From Klebsiella huaxiensis (lineage in GTDB: Bacteria; Pseudomonadota; Gammaproteobacteria; Enterobacterales; Enterobacteriaceae): 64,000 bases of DNA. Made by a program: the position numbers and the translations under genes. The stretch's first letter is position 1; each line of letters opens with the position of its first letter. Location of the stretch: contig NZ_CP036175.1 of assembly GCF_003261575.2 (NCBI RefSeq), positions 682,001 to 746,000 on the forward strand. Direction: 5' to 3'. This document shows, one piece after another, positions 24,711 to 34,475 of this stretch. The notes beneath the pieces are model-generated. The model ran no database searches. It worked only from the letters and a program-made list of their open reading frames with translations, and was not told where the DNA came from.

Positions 24711-27236
24711 TTAGCGGCATGGTGTCGTGGCGCGAATAACGGAGGCCACGCGCTGGCCGTTTGCGGGCAGGTTAAACGTAAACCGGCACCGCTGGTTCTC
24801 TTCATTACCCCAGCGAACGCTCCATGTCTGCGGTTGTTCGTTCACGCCAGTGAGATAGAGCACGCCGCCTTCATCAACGATGCTTTGCTGCTGTTGGTTT
24901 TCGCTGCGGGCCATTGCACCAAACGGTAGCGGCTTACCATTTTTGTCGGTTAACGCCAGCAGGACTCGTTGACCCACCCTGGCGCTAAACTGTGCGGTAA
25001 CGGCAGCTCCCTGGTTAGGCACCACCAGCTTCATGGTTTGGGTGACGTCAACATCGTCCGGCATCATGGTGGTATCCAGGTAGATACGGTTTTCCTGGTA
25101 AGACGTCAGATAGGGGATTACGGCATAGCCGAAGTAGTCGGTGGCGATCCCTGGATAGTTTTTGACGCGAATGCCTGAAGCGCCATCCGCATCAATAAGC
25201 GCAAAGGCATTGCCCAGCGGTTGCGACAGAGTAACGCCATGGCTGTGGGCCACAATGCCACCGGACAGACCATAGCTCATTTGGCGGTTATCGGAGCTGT
25301 AATCGTAACCCGCGTTGAACGTGCCGTGGGCGGAACGATAACTGCCGTAAAGGCTGCTGCCGTTGTTGTCGTTATTCTCGCTCTGGCGCTGTTTCAGGGT
25401 GTAGCTCAGACGGCGATCCTCCAGTAAAGAACCGTTGATCCCTACCTCATGCTGGGTCGATTGATCCTTCTGGCTGGTGATGCGCCAGTTGGCGGTTGCG
25501 TGCGGCAGCCAGCGGTCCAGCGGCACGCTGAGGCTTATGGACAGCGAACGGTCGCTATCGCGATCGGCGTAATCAGTAAACTGGCCGCTGACGTTATAAC
25601 TGACGCCCCACAGGTTTCCGTTGAGGCCAATGGACAGGTTTTTGTCTTTTTGCCCTTTATCCCAGTACTCCTGTTGTGAGCCGGAAGCGTAAAAGCTGAC
25701 GCCGGTAAACAGGTTCTGGTTAATGCTGAACTGGATTTCGCTATTTTGGCGATCGTCAGCGTCAATATCCTGCTGGTTAGCATCTGAAAAGGTGAAGTAA
25801 CCGCTGCTGGTATAGCGGTAATAGCCCAGCGTTAAATTGGTACCGGTCTCAGGGATATCTTTAATGTACTGGGTGCGCCAGCTATAGCCGGAATCGCTGT
25901 CGCCGTCATCAAAGTGGGTATCCGCCCGACCGATATCCATCGACAGAGCGCCCAACTCTCCCAGCGTTCCGCCGATTCCCACCGTCAGCGCCTGGTAATC
26001 CTCAGACCCCGTTACGCCGCCGTATAGCGTAAAGGTGTTGCTCAGGCCGTAAATCGCCGTCGTTTCAATAAACTCCGGCTCTTTGCTGTCCTCAGAACTT
26101 GCCGCCCGAAAGCGCCCGGCAGTGATACTATATTTGAGATGCCCCGGGCGCTGCATCATCGGCAGTGAGGAAAATGGCTGCACGAAGTGGCGCGTGGTGC
26201 CGTCGGCCTCTTCAATCGTGACGTCTAAATCACCGCTAAATGATGAAGGATAGAGATCGTTAATCTCAAATGCGCCTGCGGGTACGGTGCTCTGGTAAAT
26301 GGTGTAGCCGTTCTGGCGCACCGTGACGATGGCGCTGGAGTTGGCGATCCCGCGGATCGTTGGCGCAAAGCCGCGCTGGCTATTGGGCAGCATGTTGTCG
26401 TCGGAATAGAGTCGTGCGCCGGTAAACTGGTAGCTGGAAAACACGCTGCCGTCGGTTGCGCTTTCGCCCATCACCAGCTGTGACTTCAGGCTTTTGATAT
26501 CCCGCTGCATCCAGGTATTGATGCTATCCCACTGCGAAGTATCGCTATTGTGTGTCCAGGTGGAATAGTTACGCAGTCGCCATGGACCAAGGTTAGCGCC
26601 GTTCTGCATATTGAGATACTGGCGTTTGTTACGATCGCCGCCGTCATAGCGGTTGTCTGAACCGGTAAAGTTATAGTTAGTGAACAGTACCGGCACCCCA
26701 TTATCCCAGCGGGAGGGGTCAACATAGCCCCTGGCATCGCGGTAAAGCATAATTTGCGGCACGCTCATATTCAGCTTGCCGTGGTTGATATCCAGCTCGC
26801 TGCTGCTATTCGGTACCGTTTGCGCGAGGTTCTTGACGATTGCGGTATCGTCCAGGTTAGCTAACGTTGGGACTTCATCGACTTTAAAGCCCAGCTCACG
26901 CAGTTGTCCCACGGTAAATTGGGGGGCAAGCTGATGGTTTTCTCCGGCGACAAAAGGGATTTTGCGCTGTGCTAGTTTCTTATTATTAATAACTATATCA
27001 ACAATATACTCTCCGGGAAGCTGAGCGTTGTCCTGAGAGAAGGTTGATAGATCTACCGCCTGCTGGCCGCTTTTGCTGGTTTCCAGCAGCGAAGGGTCGA
27101 AATAAAAGTCATCCGCCTGCGCGGAATGACATACCAGGCTGCTGCCAGCAAGCATAATCGGCAAAGCACACTTGACCCTGTAAGAAAGGCGCTTAAGCGC
27201 CAGAAAATCTTTTTTCCCTGTCGTGTTGCTCTGCAT
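24711..27236 (-). CDS. yraJ: Outer-membrane fimbrial usher (YraJ position)
   Basis: This 841-residue FimD/PapC-type usher has an N-terminal signal region, the N-terminal chaperone-binding domain (FYFDPSLLETSKSGQQAVDLSTF is the family start, quoted in part: DDFYFDPSLLE), a beta-barrel with plug (about 150-650; FAPTIRGIANSSAIVTVRQNG is split by the plug region) and C-terminal domains ending in a Cys pair typical of ushers (NQRCRF and TTPCR). It secretes the subunits brought by the chaperone encoded upstream. The length is normal for ushers, and there is no frameshift. Confidence 0.93.
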   Translation of the reverse strand: MQSNTTGKKDFLALKRLSYRVKCALPIMLAGSSLVCHSAQADDFYFDPSLLETSKSGQQAVDLSTFSQDNAQLPGEYIVDIVINNKKLAQRKIPFVAGENHQLAPQFTVGQLRELGFKVDEVPTLANLDDTAIVKNLAQTVPNSSSELDINHGKLNMSVPQIMLYRDARGYVDPSRWDNGVPVLFTNYNFTGSDNRYDGGDRNKRQYLNMQNGANLGPWRLRNYSTWTHNSDTSQWDSINTWMQRDIKSLKSQLVMGESATDGSVFSSYQFTGARLYSDDNMLPNSQRGFAPTIRGIANSSAIVTVRQNGYTIYQSTVPAGAFEINDLYPSSFSGDLDVTIEEADGTTRHFVQPFSSLPMMQRPGHLKYSITAGRFRAASSEDSKEPEFIETTAIYGLSNTFTLYGGVTGSEDYQALTVGIGGTLGELGALSMDIGRADTHFDDGDSDSGYSWRTQYIKDIPETGTNLTLGYYRYTSSGYFTFSDANQQDIDADDRQNSEIQFSINQNLFTGVSFYASGSQQEYWDKGQKDKNLSIGLNGNLWGVSYNVSGQFTDYADRDSDRSLSISLSVPLDRWLPHATANWRITSQKDQSTQHEVGINGSLLEDRRLSYTLKQRQSENNDNNGSSLYGSYRSAHGTFNAGYDYSSDNRQMSYGLSGGIVAHSHGVTLSQPLGNAFALIDADGASGIRVKNYPGIATDYFGYAVIPYLTSYQENRIYLDTTMMPDDVDVTQTMKLVVPNQGAAVTAQFSARVGQRVLLALTDKNGKPLPFGAMARSENQQQQSIVDEGGVLYLTGVNEQPQTWSVRWGNEENQRCRFTFNLPANGQRVASVIRATTPCR

Positions 27237-27292
27237 TCCCTGATTGCCCGTATCCGTTATTTATTGTTATTTACGTCATGCCAGCATAAGTA

Positions 27293-27985
27293 TTATTGCA
27301 ATACCTGAGTTTCTTTTGCCGTGGTGCCGCCGTAATCATTGATTGCGGCCCACTGAATAGAATTACCTGATGCGGCGGGTAGCGGAATTTGTTTGTGCTC
27401 GCCGGGAGCGATATAGTCAACTTTATCGGTCAAATCTGTTTTACCCAACGCGATACCAGCAAAAACAACGTAATAGGCCGATGGATTATAGACATCTAAT
27501 GCATTATTCGTACGCTTATATTGTATAGATTTCCAGGCATCCTGTGCGTCACCTTTCAGATGTGCCGGGCGATAAAAGAGTTTAATTCTGGTTTTAAATA
27601 CCAATGTTAAAGCATTGGTTTTACCTGCTTCGCTTTTAGATTGTGCTGGAATTGCCCGTACGTTAACGTAAAACAACGACTCTTTATCTTCCGGTAAATT
27701 ACCATCTGTTTTAATAATGCGCAGTGAGGAGTCATCTCCGGCATTCAGGCGAAACAGCGGCGGGGTCATTATAAACGGCCCGCGAACCGTCCCTTGTGGA
27801 TTATCAATCCACGATTGCAGTAAGTAGGGCATTTTGCTGCTGTGGTTGGCAACGGGTAGGGCCGCCTCTTTTTTACTGGCGTTGTAAATCACCCGCGTGG
27901 TTTGCAGAACGATCCCTCCGGCCAGGCTTTGGCTGGCCCATCCTCCAAGTAACAATGCCAATGCTGCCAGGGTTTTTACTTTCAT
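27293..27985 (-). CDS. yraI: Periplasmic fimbrial chaperone (YraI position)
   Basis: This 230-residue PapD-like chaperone has a signal peptide ending LAGG, followed by two immunoglobulin-like domains. [26 protein letters not shown] gives the G1-like edge (in part: [16 protein letters not shown]), with the conserved Arg for pilin C-terminus binding, and [12 protein letters not shown] matches the family signature. The start at MKVKTLAA has GGAG upstream. A strong hairpin with T-run lies between it and the major subunit gene. Confidence 0.92.
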   Translation of the reverse strand: MKVKTLAALALLLGGWASQSLAGGIVLQTTRVIYNASKKEAALPVANHSSKMPYLLQSWIDNPQGTVRGPFIMTPPLFRLNAGDDSSLRIIKTDGNLPEDKESLFYVNVRAIPAQSKSEAGKTNALTLVFKTRIKLFYRPAHLKGDAQDAWKSIQYKRTNNALDVYNPSAYYVVFAGIALGKTDLTDKVDYIAPGEHKQIPLPAASGNSIQWAAINDYGGTTAKETQVLQ

Positions 27986-28000
27986 TCTGCTACTCCGATA

Positions 28001-28030
28001 AAAAGGTTTACCCACCGCCAGGTGGGTAAA
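28001..28030 (-). terminator. Attenuator-like terminator between major subunit and chaperone genes
   Basis: TTTACCCACC (28007-28016) and GGTGGGTAAA (28021-28030) form a perfect 10-bp stem with a 4-base loop. On the minus strand it is followed by CCTTTTTAT, a five-T run. It lies after the major subunit stop and before the chaperone ribosome site, so partial termination would give more subunit than assembly-gene transcript. Confidence 0.7.
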
Positions 28031-28045
28031 AGTACAACGAGAGAA

Positions 28046-28615
28046 TTAACGATAATCGATGGTGACGTCGACGGAAGCGTTAGCTTCCCCGGCAGTAATC
28101 GCCGATGCTTCTGCGGTAGAGACGTAGTAAGCCTGAAGGTTCACATCTGTTGTTTCGCCTGTAATGTCAAAATAGACCGGGGTGTCGTTCAGTTTATTCA
28201 GCGCTAACTGGGTACCGTCCGAGGCGCGGTCGATGCGAATACCGACACCGGTTGCCGGCGTGCCTAAGGCCGTCACCGCAACCAGATCGTTATCAGTACC
28301 GGTAGTACCGCTGCTACGCGTTTCCAGCCATAGCTGGAAGGATGCGCTGGTGGTACCGTCAAGGTGTTTCCAGGCTTCGGTCGGACAGTTGGTCAATGGA
28401 ATGGTGAACTGTGTTGTTGGTGACTTGTCTCCTACGTTTTTAAACTGAGTATTAGAATAATGGCCCAACTCAACGTTCACCGTATCGCCGTTAGCGAACT
28501 CACAGGTATTCGTTGTTATTTCACCAGTGAATTCAATGGTTCCATCGCTCGCCCAGGCGCTTCCTGCAGATATTGCCAGTAAACCAACTGCAACAGATTT
28601 TGCAATTATGTTCAT
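28046..28615 (-). CDS. yraH: Major fimbrial subunit (YraH position)
   Basis: This type-1-like pilin of about 189 residues has a signal peptide ending SAWA, then SDGTIEFTGEITTNTCEF as the mature N-terminus with donor strand, a Cys pair (TNTCEF and TNCPTEAW) and the C-terminal penultimate Tyr (VDVTIDYR). These are marks of chaperone-usher subunits. The start at 28615 has GAGG 6-9 bases upstream; another ATG four codons earlier overlaps this ribosome site and is less likely. It is the first gene of the fimbrial operon. Confidence 0.9.
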   Translation of the reverse strand: MNIIAKSVAVGLLAISAGSAWASDGTIEFTGEITTNTCEFANGDTVNVELGHYSNTQFKNVGDKSPTTQFTIPLTNCPTEAWKHLDGTTSASFQLWLETRSSGTTGTDNDLVAVTALGTPATGVGIRIDRASDGTQLALNKLNDTPVYFDITGETTDVNLQAYYVSTAEASAITAGEANASVDVTIDYR

Positions 28616-28898
28616 TTTTAACCTCATCCATGTATTATTTTTGATAATCGTTTTTATAGTGATTTAATTTTTTAAATCGCCATAACTAATATTATATGCT
28701 TGTTTTTATGACTGAATGAACTTGTGAGGTCTTTTTTAGGATTGTATTTATAGCGAACAGACGTAAAGTTAATTATTCTTAATTTACACTTAAATAAATT
28801 GCATTGAAATTGTCGTAGTGAATTTATTAGTGCTTAATCATTTTGTAAAAATATTTTTATAAATCTAATTTTGTTATTTATAATATAATCAAGTGACA
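28616..28898 (-). promoter_or_regulatory. AT-rich promoter region of the fimbrial operon
   Basis: This gap of about 280 bases holds no gene. It is strikingly AT-rich compared with the genes around it, as is usual for H-NS-silenced fimbrial promoters. I looked for the paired inverted repeats of an invertible switch and for GATC clusters of a Dam-type switch and saw neither. No single promoter could be chosen with confidence. Confidence 0.45.
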
Positions 28899-28928
28899 AA
28901 AAGGCAGATGTTCTAATATCTGCCTCTT
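28899..28928 (-). terminator. Rho-independent terminator of gatR
   Basis: AGGCAGAT (28902-28909) and ATCTGCCT (28918-28925) form a perfect 8-bp stem with an 8-base loop, followed on the minus strand by TTTTT. It ends the gat operon just after gatR. Confidence 0.88.
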
Positions 28929-28931
28929 TTC

Positions 28932-29705
28932 TTATACGATTTGTAATTCAATTGGCATGTTTTTTAACTCAGAGAGATATTCACTGCTAATACCATCATC
29001 GGTAATGACGCAGTTGATCTTCTCCATCGGCAGGACCTGATTAAATCCGCGACGGTTAAATTTGCTGGCATCCAGCACGGCAACCACCTTATGGGCAGCC
29101 GCGGCCATAACGCCGCTGATGGAGTAGCCTTCATTAAAGGTGGTGATGCCGTTGGTGGTGTCGATACCGTCAGCACCGACAAACATCAGGTCGGCGCTAA
29201 TACCCTTTAGCGAGCGTTCGGCGATAGTCCCGTGCATGGAGTGGGTTTTATGGCGAACGGTGCCGCCGCAAACCACCAGGGTAATATCTTTGTTTTCCGA
29301 TAACGTAAAGGCCGCAGGCAGACTGTTGGTAATCACCGTGATATTGGTCATACGTACCAGTTCCTCGGCAATCAGCAGGGTGGTGCTGCCGCTATCAAGG
29401 ATCACCGTCATCCCTTCGCTAATCATCGTCGCTGCGGCCTGAGCAATCCGTTTTTTAGGGTCACTGGCCAGCTGATAGCGGTCCTCAAGTACAACTTCCT
29501 GACTATCCCCTTCGGTCAAATTGCTGCCTGGCCTGGCTGCGCCGCCGTGAAAGCGGGTGAGTAAACCCTTCTCTTCCAGCAAGCGTAGATCGGCCCGGAT
29601 GGTGACTTCGGAGATACCAAAGAGATTCGAAAGGTCCAGCACCAATACGCTGCCCTGCGCATTGACCATTTCGACGATTTTATTCCTTCGCTCAAATGAG
29701 TTCAT
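28932..29705 (-). CDS. gatR: Galactitol operon repressor GatR (DeoR family)
   Basis: This 257-residue DeoR-type repressor has an N-terminal HTH (MNSFERRNKIVEMVNAQGSV... in part ERRNKIVEMV, to about residue 55) and a sugar-phosphate-isomerase-like effector domain with ILDSGSTTLLIAEEL and GTVRHKTHSMHG. It is close to E. coli GatR in sequence and of the same length. It lies after gatD as the last gene of gatZABCDR. Its effector is probably a phosphorylated galactitol or tagatose. GAAAGTTA-type elements upstream of gatZ and gatY may be its operators. Confidence 0.93.
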   Translation of the reverse strand: MNSFERRNKIVEMVNAQGSVLVLDLSNLFGISEVTIRADLRLLEEKGLLTRFHGGAARPGSNLTEGDSQEVVLEDRYQLASDPKKRIAQAAATMISEGMTVILDSGSTTLLIAEELVRMTNITVITNSLPAAFTLSENKDITLVVCGGTVRHKTHSMHGTIAERSLKGISADLMFVGADGIDTTNGITTFNEGYSISGVMAAAAHKVVAVLDASKFNRRGFNQVLPMEKINCVITDDGISSEYLSELKNMPIELQIV

Positions 29706-29785
29706 ATTAATTTGCCTGATAATTAACTGATCTTAGTGTAATCGAAGGGTAACGAAACTTGAACGATAATTTTCGAAAGGTTGTG

Positions 29786-29810
29786 TGAGCCAGCTCTGAT
29801 TGCTGGCTCA
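29786..29810 (-). other. Hairpin between gatD and gatR
   Basis: TGAGCCAGC (29786-29794) pairs perfectly with GCTGGCTCA (29802-29810) around a 7-base loop. No T-run follows on the minus strand. It lies just after the gatD stop and may stabilise the upstream mRNA or weaken read-through into gatR. A TTTTCGAAAGG element beside it (29770-29780) resembles the TTTCGAAAG upstream of gatZ. Confidence 0.5.
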
Positions 29811-29815
29811 GACGG

Positions 29816-30859
29816 TCAGGAGAGTTTAAGCAGGATTTTTCCCTGCATCGGCGCGCCGTTGAGCGCCTGGACTTCGCGGGCAAAGCTTTCTGCATCGCCG
29901 ATGTGGGCGATGAGTGGAGCAAGCTGAATACGTTTTTCCGTCAGCAGGCGCACTGCCGTTTGCCACTCTTCCCCAGGCCACGGGCCGGAGTAGTTCATCC
30001 AACTGCCGACGATAGTCAGCTCTTTACGTAAAATCTGACCAAAGGTGGCGGAAGGCAGGGTCAAATCATGGTGCAGCGTGCCGACCAGCGCCAGCTGCGC
30101 GCGCGGCCCGGCGACGTCAATGCCCAGCGCCACGGTTTGTGGCGTACCCGCAGTTTCAAGCACCAACTGGTCGAACTGAATCTCTTCCAGCGCTGCCTGA
30201 ATCTCTTTACCGCTCATCTCTCTGCTATTGAAGACGCGGGTTGCGCCGAGCGTTTTTGCCAGTTCCAGTTTCTGCGGATTGATATCAATTGCCGTAATGC
30301 TTTTGGCGCCCAGTTCGCGGGCGCACTGCAGCGCCAGCAGGCCGATGGTGCCTGCGCCAATAATAATGACGTTTTTCCCTTTGCATCCCTGTGCCAGATG
30401 GAAGGCGTGCAGGCCAACGGTGATTGGCTCGATAAACGCCCCGTCGTCAATCGGCATCTGATCCGGCAGGCGGAACAGGTTGGCACGTTTGACGACGACG
30501 TATTGCGCATTCCCGCCTTCGCTACGCGAACCGACGAACTGATACTGTTTGCACAGCGAGAAATATTCACGCTGGCACTGTGGGCAGTGAAAGCAGGGGA
30601 GCAGGGGCACGCAGGCTACCGCATCGCCCGGCTGCAGGTCGGTCACCGCGGAGCCATAGGATTCAACATAGCCGCTGAACTCGTGGCCCAGCGTGATGGG
30701 GTAGTAGTGTGCGCCTTTGGCGAAGATGCGCGGAATATCAGAACCGCACAATCCGGAGCTGACAACTTTTACCAGGACATCGTTTTCCGTTTGCAGAGTC
30801 GGTATTGGGCGTTCTTCAACGCACACTGTCCCCTCAGCATGGATTACCACTGATTGCAT
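29816..30859 (-). CDS. gatD: Galactitol-1-phosphate 5-dehydrogenase GatD
   Basis: This 347-residue zinc-dependent medium-chain dehydrogenase oxidises galactitol 1-phosphate to tagatose 6-phosphate with NAD+. The catalytic-zinc residues lie in SSGLCGSDIPR and GHEFSG, and a structural-zinc knot with four cysteines is visible as CFHCPQCQREYFSLC. The nucleotide-binding motif is IIGAGTIGLLALQ. It follows gatC and precedes gatR. Confidence 0.95.
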   Translation of the reverse strand: MQSVVIHAEGTVCVEERPIPTLQTENDVLVKVVSSGLCGSDIPRIFAKGAHYYPITLGHEFSGYVESYGSAVTDLQPGDAVACVPLLPCFHCPQCQREYFSLCKQYQFVGSRSEGGNAQYVVVKRANLFRLPDQMPIDDGAFIEPITVGLHAFHLAQGCKGKNVIIIGAGTIGLLALQCARELGAKSITAIDINPQKLELAKTLGATRVFNSREMSGKEIQAALEEIQFDQLVLETAGTPQTVALGIDVAGPRAQLALVGTLHHDLTLPSATFGQILRKELTIVGSWMNYSGPWPGEEWQTAVRLLTEKRIQLAPLIAHIGDAESFAREVQALNGAPMQGKILLKLS

Positions 30860-30879
30860 AAAATTCTCCAGAAATGTCC

Positions 30880-30899
30880 GGGGGAGCGAGTGCTCCCCC
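30880..30899 (-). other. Hairpin between gatC and gatD
   Basis: GGGGGAGC (30880-30887) and GCTCCCCC (30892-30899) form a perfect 8-bp GC-rich stem with a GAGT loop in the 45-base gap between gatC and gatD. No T-run follows, so it is more likely an mRNA stabiliser than a terminator. Confidence 0.5.
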
Positions 30900-30904
30900 T
30901 GAGA

Positions 30905-32278
30905 TTAAGAAACGGTTGGGCTTTGTTGCGCCGTGGCAGCTTTCTCTGCGGCTGCAAAGTTGCGCGCTCGGCGCCACGTCAGCAGCACGCCGGCAACATA
31001 GATGACGCCGATAACCGCAAAACCGACCACGTTTTGCCAGGTGAAGAGCTGGATGAGCAGCCAGGTAATCGGCGAGCCGCCCTGGTCCATGGAGGCCACC
31101 AGACCACCCGCTTTCAGAGCCCCGGCGTTAGCCGCTAGCTGGGTATGCAGGCCGATGGTCTGCGTCGCTATCCATAGCGTGATCCCCATCAGGATGATTC
31201 CGGAAATTAGCGTACGGAACAGGTTACCCTGATGCACCGCAACCGCCATTGCCACGAAGAAACCGATGGTAGCGAGGTCACCGAACGGCAGGACCTGGTT
31301 GCCCGGCACCACGACCGCGATAAGAATACTCAGTGGGATAAAGATCAGGCTGGCAGAGACGACCGAGGTATGGCCAAGCAGCAGCGCCGGGTCGAGACCA
31401 ATCAGGAAGTCCTGACCGCCGAATTTTGCCTGCAGACGTTTACGCGCCTGTTTAGCAATCGGGTTCAGGCCGTCCATGATCGGTTTGATGACGCGCGGCA
31501 TCAACAGCATCACCGCACCGGTTTTCACCGCCAGTTGCAGAATGCCTTTCAGGTCGTAGCCTGCCAGTGCGCCAATGACCAGACCCATCACGAAGCCAAC
31601 GGTGACCGGTTCACCGAACGGGCCGAAGCGTTTCTGAATATCGTCAGCGCTGAAGTGAATGCGGTTCAGACCGGGAATTTTTTCGATAATCGTATCGACC
31701 AGCACCGCGATCGGCCCTAAATATGCCGAGCTACCGTGCGGAATGGCGATACCGTCGAGACCGAAAAAGTCGCGAGTATCCTTCGCAAACCAGTCGCCGA
31801 GCTTGTAGACGAAAGCCGCATGCACGACCACGCCAAGAATACCAATCCAGTAAGAGCCGGTGGCAATGTGCAGCATCGCGCCGGTAAAGGTCATGTGCCA
31901 GATGTTCCAGATATCGACGTTCACCACGCGAGTCATCCGGGTCACCAGCATGAAGATGTTGACCGCGATAGCGATGGGGATCGCCACCAGCGCGATTTGC
32001 GATGCCCAGGTCATCGGTGACGACCCCGGCCAACCAATATCAATCACGTGCAGGTTAATCTGGAAATGCTCAGCCATCGCTTTCGCGGCCGGGCCGATAG
32101 AGTCGAGCATCAGGCCGATGACCAGGCCGATGCCGACGAACCCAATCCCGATATGCAGGCCTGATTTAAAGCAATCCCCGAGCTTCATCCCCAACAGTTT
32201 GGAGAAGATAATGATCACAATCGGCAGCATCACCGTCGGACCAAGATCGAGGATATAACGCATGATTTCGCTAAACAT
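30905..32278 (-). CDS. gatC: Galactitol PTS enzyme IIC GatC
   Basis: This 457-residue inner-membrane permease subunit belongs to the galactitol (EIIC-Gat) family. It has many hydrophobic helices from MFSEIMRYILDLGPTVMLP through GHTSVVSASLIFIPLSILI and a charged C-terminal tail. It takes up galactitol, which is phosphorylated by GatA and GatB, encoded just upstream. It is 6 bases after gatB. Confidence 0.94.
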   Translation of the reverse strand: MFSEIMRYILDLGPTVMLPIVIIIFSKLLGMKLGDCFKSGLHIGIGFVGIGLVIGLMLDSIGPAAKAMAEHFQINLHVIDIGWPGSSPMTWASQIALVAIPIAIAVNIFMLVTRMTRVVNVDIWNIWHMTFTGAMLHIATGSYWIGILGVVVHAAFVYKLGDWFAKDTRDFFGLDGIAIPHGSSAYLGPIAVLVDTIIEKIPGLNRIHFSADDIQKRFGPFGEPVTVGFVMGLVIGALAGYDLKGILQLAVKTGAVMLLMPRVIKPIMDGLNPIAKQARKRLQAKFGGQDFLIGLDPALLLGHTSVVSASLIFIPLSILIAVVVPGNQVLPFGDLATIGFFVAMAVAVHQGNLFRTLISGIILMGITLWIATQTIGLHTQLAANAGALKAGGLVASMDQGGSPITWLLIQLFTWQNVVGFAVIGVIYVAGVLLTWRRARNFAAAEKAATAQQSPTVS

Positions 32279-32283
32279 GGACG

Positions 32284-32568
32284 TTACTCCGCAAGGATGT
32301 TCAGGATTTTTTGCTGCAGTTCTTCAATGCCTACGCCGGAAATGAACGGCATGCCGTGAACAACCGGAATGTCGCCGAAAGTTCTGTCGACCCGGGCAGT
32401 CGTGCAAATCAGGTGCGCACCGTCCATATAGGTTTCGATTTCATTGACGCGACACTGCACCAGGTCCAGCTCAATGTTGTGGTCTGCACACAGGTCTTTG
32501 ATCTCTTCTGCGGCCATGGTAGAGGTGGCGACAGCGCCGCCACAGGCTACGATTACTTTACGTTTCAT
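32284..32568 (-). CDS. gatB: Galactitol PTS enzyme IIB GatB
   Basis: This 94-residue EIIB protein of the lactose/galactitol type has its phosphorylation-site cysteine at Cys9 in [15 protein letters not shown]. It receives phosphate from GatA and passes it to galactitol bound to GatC. It lies between gatA and gatC, as in E. coli. Confidence 0.95.
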   Translation of the reverse strand: MKRKVIVACGGAVATSTMAAEEIKDLCADHNIELDLVQCRVNEIETYMDGAHLICTTARVDRTFGDIPVVHGMPFISGVGIEELQQKILNILAE

Positions 32569-32594
32569 AGGGTACCCCTTTTATTATCAGTCTG

Positions 32595-33062
32595 TTATAT
32601 AGCCTGAGCGCTGGGCTCTGACTCAAGGATAGAGTGCCGAAACAGCTCGGGCAGCTGCTCTTCTGAGGCAGCCAGTAATGCTTCAAGCGTGGTCGGATTC
32701 TGTAGCTCACTAAATAACCGACGCAGCAGCTTTAGCTGTGCAGTCGGATTTTCAACAATCAGCGCGATGATTAACGAAACGTTGATATCTCCGTCGTCAT
32801 CAGCACGCTGAAAAGGGACCGGATTGTCCGGACGAATCAGATAGATAGCTGGAGACTTTGCATGCACCGCCTCACAGTGAGGGATCGCGACCGCATGCTG
32901 CTCCAGCGCAATGCCGGTTGGGAAAGTCGCTTCTCGTTCGAGCAGCGCCAGTGGATAGCTATCATGCACGACGCCGCGCGCCAGCATCTCTTTGCCAATG
33001 TGCTCCAGCGCCTGCTGGCTGGAACTAAAATGAATGCCGGTACGAACAAACAATTGACTCAT
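32595..33062 (-). CDS. gatA: Galactitol PTS enzyme IIA GatA
   Basis: This 155-residue EIIA of the fructose/mannitol superfamily has its active histidine at His62 in HAVAIPHCEAVHAKS, the same number as in E. coli GatA. It transfers phosphate from HPr to GatB. It lies 14 bases after gatZ in the same operon. Confidence 0.93.
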   Translation of the reverse strand: MSQLFVRTGIHFSSSQQALEHIGKEMLARGVVHDSYPLALLEREATFPTGIALEQHAVAIPHCEAVHAKSPAIYLIRPDNPVPFQRADDDGDINVSLIIALIVENPTAQLKLLRRLFSELQNPTTLEALLAASEEQLPELFRHSILESEPSAQAI

Positions 33063-33076
33063 AAATCCTCTTTACT

Positions 33077-34348
33077 TCAGGCGATTTCAGATGAACAGCC
33101 GTAACGGTAAGCACGCAGCACATCCTGAATCTTGTCGAGGATGAGGTCGTGCGGCACGGCGGCGAGTTCGTTTAACGACAGTCGTTCAAACTGTACAGGC
33201 ATATACTGGCTGATAAGGCCCAGCGGCAGCTTAGTTTCGGTCAGGTTTGCAATTAACTTTTCTACACTCTGACGAATACGCGGGTGCGGCCAGTAGTAGC
33301 GAATGCGGTCGGACAGGCTGAAGTGGATATCCACCATTGCCTGGCTCCAGGTTGGGCGATAGTACTTCTTCCAGTAACCCGGTTCGTTAAGCATGACTTC
33401 GTCAATCACTTCCATCACCCGGCTGCGGGATTCCGGAGCCACCAGCTCATTTTCCATTTGCGCGAGAGCGAAAATGGCTTCGCGCAGCGCGAAGGTGAGC
33501 GCCGGGCCGACTTTCAGTATGGCGTAGTGGTCGCGGACCAGCGCACGATAAGCCTGGCGGGACTGGTAGTCAGTCGAGTGCGCTTCGTAGACCATTGGCG
33601 TGCCTTCAATCCATGCGGACAGCGCTTTAGCGGCTTCCGGCTGATAATGGATAATTTGCGTATGGTCGAACTCAACGCCAGGCTGCACCACGATAGCAAT
33701 GACGCGCTCCAGCGCAGCATCCAGCCCCAGTTTGCGGAAGGCGGCTTCGTGCGTTTCCAGCGTTGCCGCCGCATCCTGCGCACGGGTCACGTGGACGCTG
33801 CCGATGGTGCTGGCTTCGCCGCCCGGTACCGGGACTTCAGTGCCAATCACGTAGGTCAGGTGGCGCTTCAGCTCATCGCTTGCCGTCTCTTCTGCGGCCT
33901 GGCACAGGCGGGCGGCGCGTTCAGCGACGATGGCCGGGTCCAGCGGCACCGGGTCGTCAGCGCAGGACATCGAAGCATCGAGATGGATTTTGCTGAAGCC
34001 GGCGGCGACGTAAGCCTTAATCAGGTCGACAGATTTTTCCATTGCTTCGGCAGCGGGTTCGCCCTGCCAGCAGTTTGGGCCAAGGTGGTCGCCGCCGAGG
34101 ATGATGCGTTCTGACGGAAAACCAACGTCCTGGGCGATTTTATTCACGAAATCGCGGAAGTCCGCAGGTTGCATCCCGGTGTAGCCGCCAAACTGGTTCA
34201 CCTGGTTGGATGTCGCTTCGATAAGGACCTTATTGTTGGTATGCAGATCGAAACGCAATGCCGCTTCGATAACCAACGGATGCGCGGAACAAACTGAACA
34301 GATGCCGATGTGTTCGCCAGCTTTGTGGCGGGAAATAATATCTTTCAT
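33077..34348 (-). CDS. gatZ: Tagatose-bisphosphate aldolase accessory subunit GatZ
   Basis: This protein of about 423 residues is the GatZ/KbaZ subunit needed for full activity and stability of the class II aldolase GatY. Visible blocks are [19 protein letters not shown] (N-terminal), [20 protein letters not shown] and [16 protein letters not shown], all typical of the family. The long upstream frame has no similarity; the ATG at 34348 has GGAGG 7 bases before it and fits E. coli GatZ. It is the first gene of gatZABCDR; gatY itself is at the head of the adjacent tag operon. Confidence 0.94.
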   Translation of the reverse strand: MKDIISRHKAGEHIGICSVCSAHPLVIEAALRFDLHTNNKVLIEATSNQVNQFGGYTGMQPADFRDFVNKIAQDVGFPSERIILGGDHLGPNCWQGEPAAEAMEKSVDLIKAYVAAGFSKIHLDASMSCADDPVPLDPAIVAERAARLCQAAEETASDELKRHLTYVIGTEVPVPGGEASTIGSVHVTRAQDAAATLETHEAAFRKLGLDAALERVIAIVVQPGVEFDHTQIIHYQPEAAKALSAWIEGTPMVYEAHSTDYQSRQAYRALVRDHYAILKVGPALTFALREAIFALAQMENELVAPESRSRVMEVIDEVMLNEPGYWKKYYRPTWSQAMVDIHFSLSDRIRYYWPHPRIRQSVEKLIANLTETKLPLGLISQYMPVQFERLSLNELAAVPHDLILDKIQDVLRAYRYGCSSEIA

Positions 34349-34364
34349 TTCAATCCTCCGTTTT

Positions 34365-34472
34365 CTTTCGAATATATTCGTTATGTTTTGTTTTGCTCGC
34401 AAATCACTTTGTTTTGATTTGTGATCCACCTCGAAAAAAAGAAAGATAAAACGTAACATTTCGAAAGTTACA
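34365..34472 (-). promoter_or_regulatory. Control region of gatZABCDR with palindromic elements
   Basis: CGAATATATTCG (34369-34380) is a perfect 12-bp palindrome, and a near-palindrome, AACATTTCGAAAGTT (34456-34470), lies upstream. The latter shares GAAAGTTA with repeats at the gatY promoter. These are candidate GatR operators; binding is inference. Confidence 0.45.
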
Positions 34473-34475
34473 GAT

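Noticed and set aside
28616..28898. Invertible fimbrial switch or Dam-dependent phase switch
   Set aside because: No pair of inverted repeats bounding the promoter, no nearby recombinase gene and no GATC pair were seen.
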